Shown here piece after piece: positions 60,545 through 64,000 of a stretch of 64,000 nt of DNA. Each line of letters opens with the position of its first letter. The stretch's first letter is position 1. The notes under the pieces are model-generated. The model saw only the letters and a list, made by a program, of their open reading frames with translations, was not told the origin of the DNA and did not search any database. The stretch comes from a virus: IMG/VR virus record IMGVR_UViG_3300041411_000178, positions 62,001 to 126,000 of that record; one strand, written 5' to 3'. A program made the translations under genes and the position numbers.

Positions 60545-63500
60545 TTACTCGTCTTTCGATCCGTTGAACGGATTGTACGCTTTGCCACCTGGATCTTTAT
60601 CACCAGCTGGTTTATCAGCGTCTTCTTCCGCTGGAGGATTGTCCGCATCATCAGCCGCAGGCGGCGAATCAGCCGGTTCATCACCAGGCATTGGAGGACC
60701 GAGATCGTCACCAGTGCCAAGATCCCCGTCACTAGTATCAAGGCTTTGATCGTCGGTACCCGTACCCGGCTCCACAGGAGCATCATCAGGTCCGCCACCA
60801 AGGCCACCATCAGTATCAAGCCCATTAGCACCTTCCTCAGGTTCTGGTTCAGGAGGCGCCAGTTTCTTCGCCAACTTCTCACCGTACTGCGAGTTGAGTT
60901 TCTTGTTGGAGTCGGTAATCCCTTCAATGAGGTCAGCAACAAAGGTTGCGGTGTTGATACGTTGGTGGATCATCTGTTGTACAAACGACGCGATACCACC
61001 ACCTTTACCTTCGTTAACAATATCATCAAACGGCATCGGCAAGTTAAACCGACGGAATGCTTCAGACGTCAATGCCGACTTAACCATCGATTTGATTTCG
61101 ACGTCAGTGAAGTCTTCAGATTGAATATTCAGCGCCTTCAAGATCTGAGGCAGCACACCGTTGTTACCCGCGGCCTCTTCCCAAGCCGATACCAGTGCTG
61201 TTACAGCGTCCAAGCTATCCTTCAGCTTGTTAGTCGACTCAGTGCTGGTAGGTACTGGTAGGTAGACGTAGATCGAGGTAAAGAAGTCCGCCAAGATAAC
61301 CTTGACCTTTTCCTCGTCAGTGCCTTCCAGTAATTCCTTGCTATCAGGCTTCCAGAGTTTCTTGTTGTCCAGAATACACTGAACAAGGTCTTGCATCAGA
61401 GGACCGTTGACTCGGGTATGCTTGCGCATGAAGTCAATCAAGAAGTCGCAGATCATTTCCTGCCAGTTGATCGCCTGGTTAAACACCATCTCGTATTCAG
61501 TCACCGCTTCAATCTTGAAGTTGTTCTGATCGTCCGCCACATCCAGCCATGCACGAGGCAGGTTGAAGTAGTTGGAAATGGAGTTCATTACAGCATCCCG
61601 GCTGGCCGGATCAACGGGCTTGAAGTTATCCTTCTGTTTACCCTGGGTACTGATGTCCGGTGTAGGCAAGTGAACGTTGTCACCGGCGTTAACCTTAACC
61701 GACAGAGACGCTTCTCGCAGCGCATCCACAACCTGGGGTACGGATAGTTGAGCCGTCGACAGGATGGAGTGCAACTTAGGGTTGGTGTCGAAGAAGGTAG
61801 CCCGCGCAATTGCAATGGTTTGTTCTGGGTCAGAGTCCTCCTTCTCGATGTTAATAACCATCTCGGTGTGAGGCTGAGCTGCTTCCAGGTTGGCCAAGGC
61901 GTCAGCGACGTCGTAGGCTGCCAGACGAGCGATGTGAGTTTTAGCCGCTTGAGTCAGAGACTGACCAATGCCCAGACGGTTGTACTTGATAGCGCCGTAC
62001 GAAACAGCTTCGCCCGGTACGTACAAGCAACGCACACCTTGTTTACGGAAGATACGGGATAGGAAGATCTTGTTGACCTCTTCATCCAGCGTGATACTGA
62101 CGCTGTTACCCTTGTCGCTATAAACAGAAGAGATGAACTGACGAACAATGCTCTTCTCAGCCATGTCCGCGAACTCAGACATATCGAAGTCACAAGGGTT
62201 ACCCGACTGCACAGCCCGCAAGGAAGAGATCAGCGAGTTCTCGCTACCCATCTTGTTCTTGTTGGCGATGCTGTCCTTGTTCTTCTTCAGGGACTGGTAG
62301 AACTCTGGGTCATCAGTGTTCTTGAGGAACGCACCGGTCTCTGGGTCCAGCAGAATGATGTAGTCATCGATCTTGCCGTTACTGCCGTTGAAGTGAATCG
62401 GGAAGATCGCTTCGGAAGGGATGTGCCAGCTCAGACCACGACCGTAAGGCGCCACGCTCAGCGAGTCATTCGACTTGATGAACTGCAACGACTGAGAACG
62501 AATGTTGCGCGACTTGAATACCGAAGCATTCAGGTTGTTCAACTGTTCCTCATTCAGGTTCATGGTGGTGGCTTGTTCAGGCTTGTCCTTGCCAGCCTTA
62601 GCTGCCTTCTTAGGTTTTCCGTCCTTACCCGCGTTCTTCTCATCTTCTTCCTGCTGCTTAGCCAGGTCGGCGTCCCGTTCCTTCTGGGACTTCATAGCCG
62701 AGGAGATGATGTTGTCAAAGCTTTCTGCACCCATCACCGACTTGATGTCACGATCGCGCTTAGCCTCCTGGAACTTCTGGAGGTACAGTACGGCCGGGTT
62801 GTCGGTGATGGTGATCCCCCATTCGTTCTCGGTGTCTACTGCTGGGTCAAAGATAGGGAACTCTTCTTCGACGAAATCAGACCCGGTGGTGAACAATGCT
62901 TCCAAACCACTGACCGCACCGGCATTAGGTGTTTTCGGAGCATGAGGGTTACGAACAAAGCGACCCTTGTTCTTGACCTTGGTCTTACCATCAGCGAAAA
63001 CGAACTCGGCATCCAGCTCGCTTTTGGCCTTGTTGAACTCTTCGTTACCAGTCCGTTTGGATGGGTCAACTTCGGAGCCGTTGATCAAGTAATCCAGGCC
63101 AGGACGACTCAGGTTAAAGATCGCGTAGGAGCCCGTATTCCACATGATATCGTCGAGCATCTTCTTCAGAAGCGACTCGATCTTATAGTCATTGGTGTAA
63201 TAATCGTCCCAGATGGCCAGCAGGCTGGTGTGCAGAGCCGCGTTTTTAATTTTTGTGCTCTGGGTATCGTAGGTCAACATTTTGTCCTGTTTCCCGTTAG
63301 GGTACAGGATGATCGTGTTCCAGATCAAGTTGGCCTTATCAATCATCGGTGTAATGGCCCGCAGGTCATATGCCGAGTTGATGTTATTACTGATAATGTT
63401 GCTCAAGCGATTAAGCTTATATTCGTTGATGGTTTTTGTACCACCAACCTCCTCACGATCAGGAGCGACCCCATTTTTAGGCGTTGCATTACGCAAGGTA

Positions 63501-63598
63501 GCTGCAATCGCTGGCGACACATTCTTGATGTTTTCACGAATCTTGGTGTAGTCGACTGACCGGTTACCACGAGTCGCGGTGCGCGTTTCGAACCCCAT
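60545..63598 (-). CDS. Portal protein, phiKZ gp129 type
   Basis: Start 63598 has GTGAGGTTCAT directly upstream; the ATG at 63649 has no site. The protein has 1017 residues. The N-terminal two thirds follow the layout of large myophage portals, with a wing domain rich in Asn and Asp, a helical clip/stem region near 640-800, and several Trp/Tyr. Residues of about 289-298 read MGAESFDNII, with the same GAESFD as the capsid propeptide, followed by a Lys/Glu-rich disordered stretch of about 50 residues. The last 105 residues are an extreme Pro/Gly/Asp/Glu tail. It is expressed alone on the minus strand and diverges by 21 bases from the next gene. The portal docks the terminase and the neck. Confidence 0.75.
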   Translation of the reverse strand: MGFETRTATRGNRSVDYTKIRENIKNVSPAIAATLRNATPKNGVAPDREEVGGTKTINEYKLNRLSNIISNNINSAYDLRAITPMIDKANLIWNTIILYPNGKQDKMLTYDTQSTKIKNAALHTSLLAIWDDYYTNDYKIESLLKKMLDDIMWNTGSYAIFNLSRPGLDYLINGSEVDPSKRTGNEEFNKAKSELDAEFVFADGKTKVKNKGRFVRNPHAPKTPNAGAVSGLEALFTTGSDFVEEEFPIFDPAVDTENEWGITITDNPAVLYLQKFQEAKRDRDIKSVMGAESFDNIISSAMKSQKERDADLAKQQEEDEKNAGKDGKPKKAAKAGKDKPEQATTMNLNEEQLNNLNASVFKSRNIRSQSLQFIKSNDSLSVAPYGRGLSWHIPSEAIFPIHFNGSNGKIDDYIILLDPETGAFLKNTDDPEFYQSLKKNKDSIANKNKMGSENSLISSLRAVQSGNPCDFDMSEFADMAEKSIVRQFISSVYSDKGNSVSITLDEEVNKIFLSRIFRKQGVRCLYVPGEAVSYGAIKYNRLGIGQSLTQAAKTHIARLAAYDVADALANLEAAQPHTEMVINIEKEDSDPEQTIAIARATFFDTNPKLHSILSTAQLSVPQVVDALREASLSVKVNAGDNVHLPTPDISTQGKQKDNFKPVDPASRDAVMNSISNYFNLPRAWLDVADDQNNFKIEAVTEYEMVFNQAINWQEMICDFLIDFMRKHTRVNGPLMQDLVQCILDNKKLWKPDSKELLEGTDEEKVKVILADFFTSIYVYLPVPTSTESTNKLKDSLDAVTALVSAWEEAAGNNGVLPQILKALNIQSEDFTDVEIKSMVKSALTSEAFRRFNLPMPFDDIVNEGKGGGIASFVQQMIHQRINTATFVADLIEGITDSNKKLNSQYGEKLAKKLAPPEPEPEEGANGLDTDGGLGGGPDDAPVEPGTGTDDQSLDTSDGDLGTGDDLGPPMPGDEPADSPPAADDADNPPAEEDADKPAGDKDPGGKAYNPFNGSKDE

Positions 63599-63619
63599 AT
63601 GAACCTCACGAGTTAAACT

Positions 63620-64000
63620 ATGAATAGTGTCGATCTGGATAAGTATCACTCGGACACTTTCAGCCTAGTTCGCACCATGGTTATCAAAATCGAGGCCTTG
63701 GCCGAACGAGATAACCTAGTGTTGACACAAGCTGGGGAATCCGTCTCTTCGGACAAAACGACATGGCGTTATTACATGAACCTCAATGGGGATTACCACC
63801 CTACTGATGAAGTAATGTGGATCAACTCCATTGATACTGGTGAACGGATTATCTTTAACAAGGATAATCTGAAGTTGCACCTCGCGACAAATCGAGAGTA
63901 CAGCAAAGGCGGGTATTGGTTTAACCGTCTTGCCGACGTATACCCAGGGCAGACTGCCTTGATTAACGGCATACTTGCACCGATCCCGTACTCTGAAACC
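63620..64000 (+). CDS. Hypothetical protein, 3-prime end outside the window
   Basis: A frame from ATG 63620 (MNSVDLDKYHSDTFSLVRTM) runs open to the last base, 127 codons without stop. The upstream gap of 21 bases to the divergent portal start leaves room for only a weak ribosome site (CACGAG). The protein is soluble and mixed, with a WRYYMNLNGDYHPTDEV stretch. Its position after the portal gene, as for phiKZ gp130, suggests a head or neck protein; the motif evidence is nil. Confidence 0.6.
   Translation, partial: MNSVDLDKYHSDTFSLVRTMVIKIEALAERDNLVLTQAGESVSSDKTTWRYYMNLNGDYHPTDEVMWINSIDTGERIIFNKDNLKLHLATNREYSKGGYWFNRLADVYPGQTALINGILAPIPYSET

Noticed and set aside
62393-63559. Plus-strand frames inside the portal gene
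   Set aside because: They are shadows of the portal coding strand; composition is not protein-like and no ribosome sites are present.

Overview
The window is 64 kb of the genome of a phiKZ-like jumbo myophage, most likely from Pseudomonas or a close gammaproteobacterial host. The main evidence is multisubunit RNA polymerase split over several genes, including two different beta-prime C-terminal fragments with intact four-cysteine sites. Further evidence is a split family B DNA polymerase, a phage SF2 helicase, a long major capsid protein with a removable N-terminal part, a very large portal protein, and a set of internal head proteins with propeptides ending in a Gly-x-Glu cleavage tag. Assignments to named phiKZ proteins rest on motifs, size and gene order recalled from the literature; no database search was possible. 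I see no tRNA gene, CRISPR array, integrase or insertion sequence. The chimallin (nucleus shell) gene is not visible in this window, so nothing here decides whether the phage builds a nucleus.

Layout. 1-2.2 kb: four small genes ending in a probable single-strand binding protein. 2.3-11.6 kb: expression block with a candidate lineage-specific RNAP subunit, two unknowns (one with a prion-like Asn-rich and Met/Gly-rich C-terminus), RNAP beta C-terminal part and RNAP beta-prime C-terminal part. 11.6-14 kb: SF2 helicase interrupted in its Walker A motif by an intein that carries class 3 hallmarks. 14-17.6 kb: three small overlapping genes, then on the minus strand a second beta-prime C-terminal fragment and a partner. 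17.7-28.7 kb: structural genes, including a strong candidate for programmed -1 frameshifting at 20.17 kb, two internal head proteins and a membrane metalloprotease, with the exonuclease half of the DNA polymerase opposing them. 28.8-32.8 kb: two minus-strand virion proteins. 32.8-42.8 kb: a long operon of internal head or structural proteins, most with propeptides. 42.9-47.8 kb: four tightly packed probable virion proteins. 48.1-49.7 kb: DnaB-like helicase on the minus strand. 49.7-52.6 kb: the capsid gene, followed by a long structured 3-prime untranslated region. 52.7-60.5 kb: RNAP beta N-terminal candidate, a large unknown protein, and small genes behind a perfect copy of the phiKZ early promoter element. 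60.5-63.6 kb: portal on the minus strand, then a divergent partial gene.

How it works together. The RNAP fragments in the window (beta N, beta C, beta-prime C and a candidate fifth subunit) would build most of the non-virion polymerase, and the second beta-prime C fragment belongs to the other, virion-packaged polymerase. Replication is represented by the DnaB-like helicase, the polymerase exonuclease part, the SF2 helicase and the SSB. Capsid, portal and internal proteins share a processing tag, so they should be matured together by a prohead protease encoded outside the window. Operons end in strong hairpins, often shared by convergent genes, and many are followed by the same short sequence (TTATGGCTGCTTT-like), which deserves attention.
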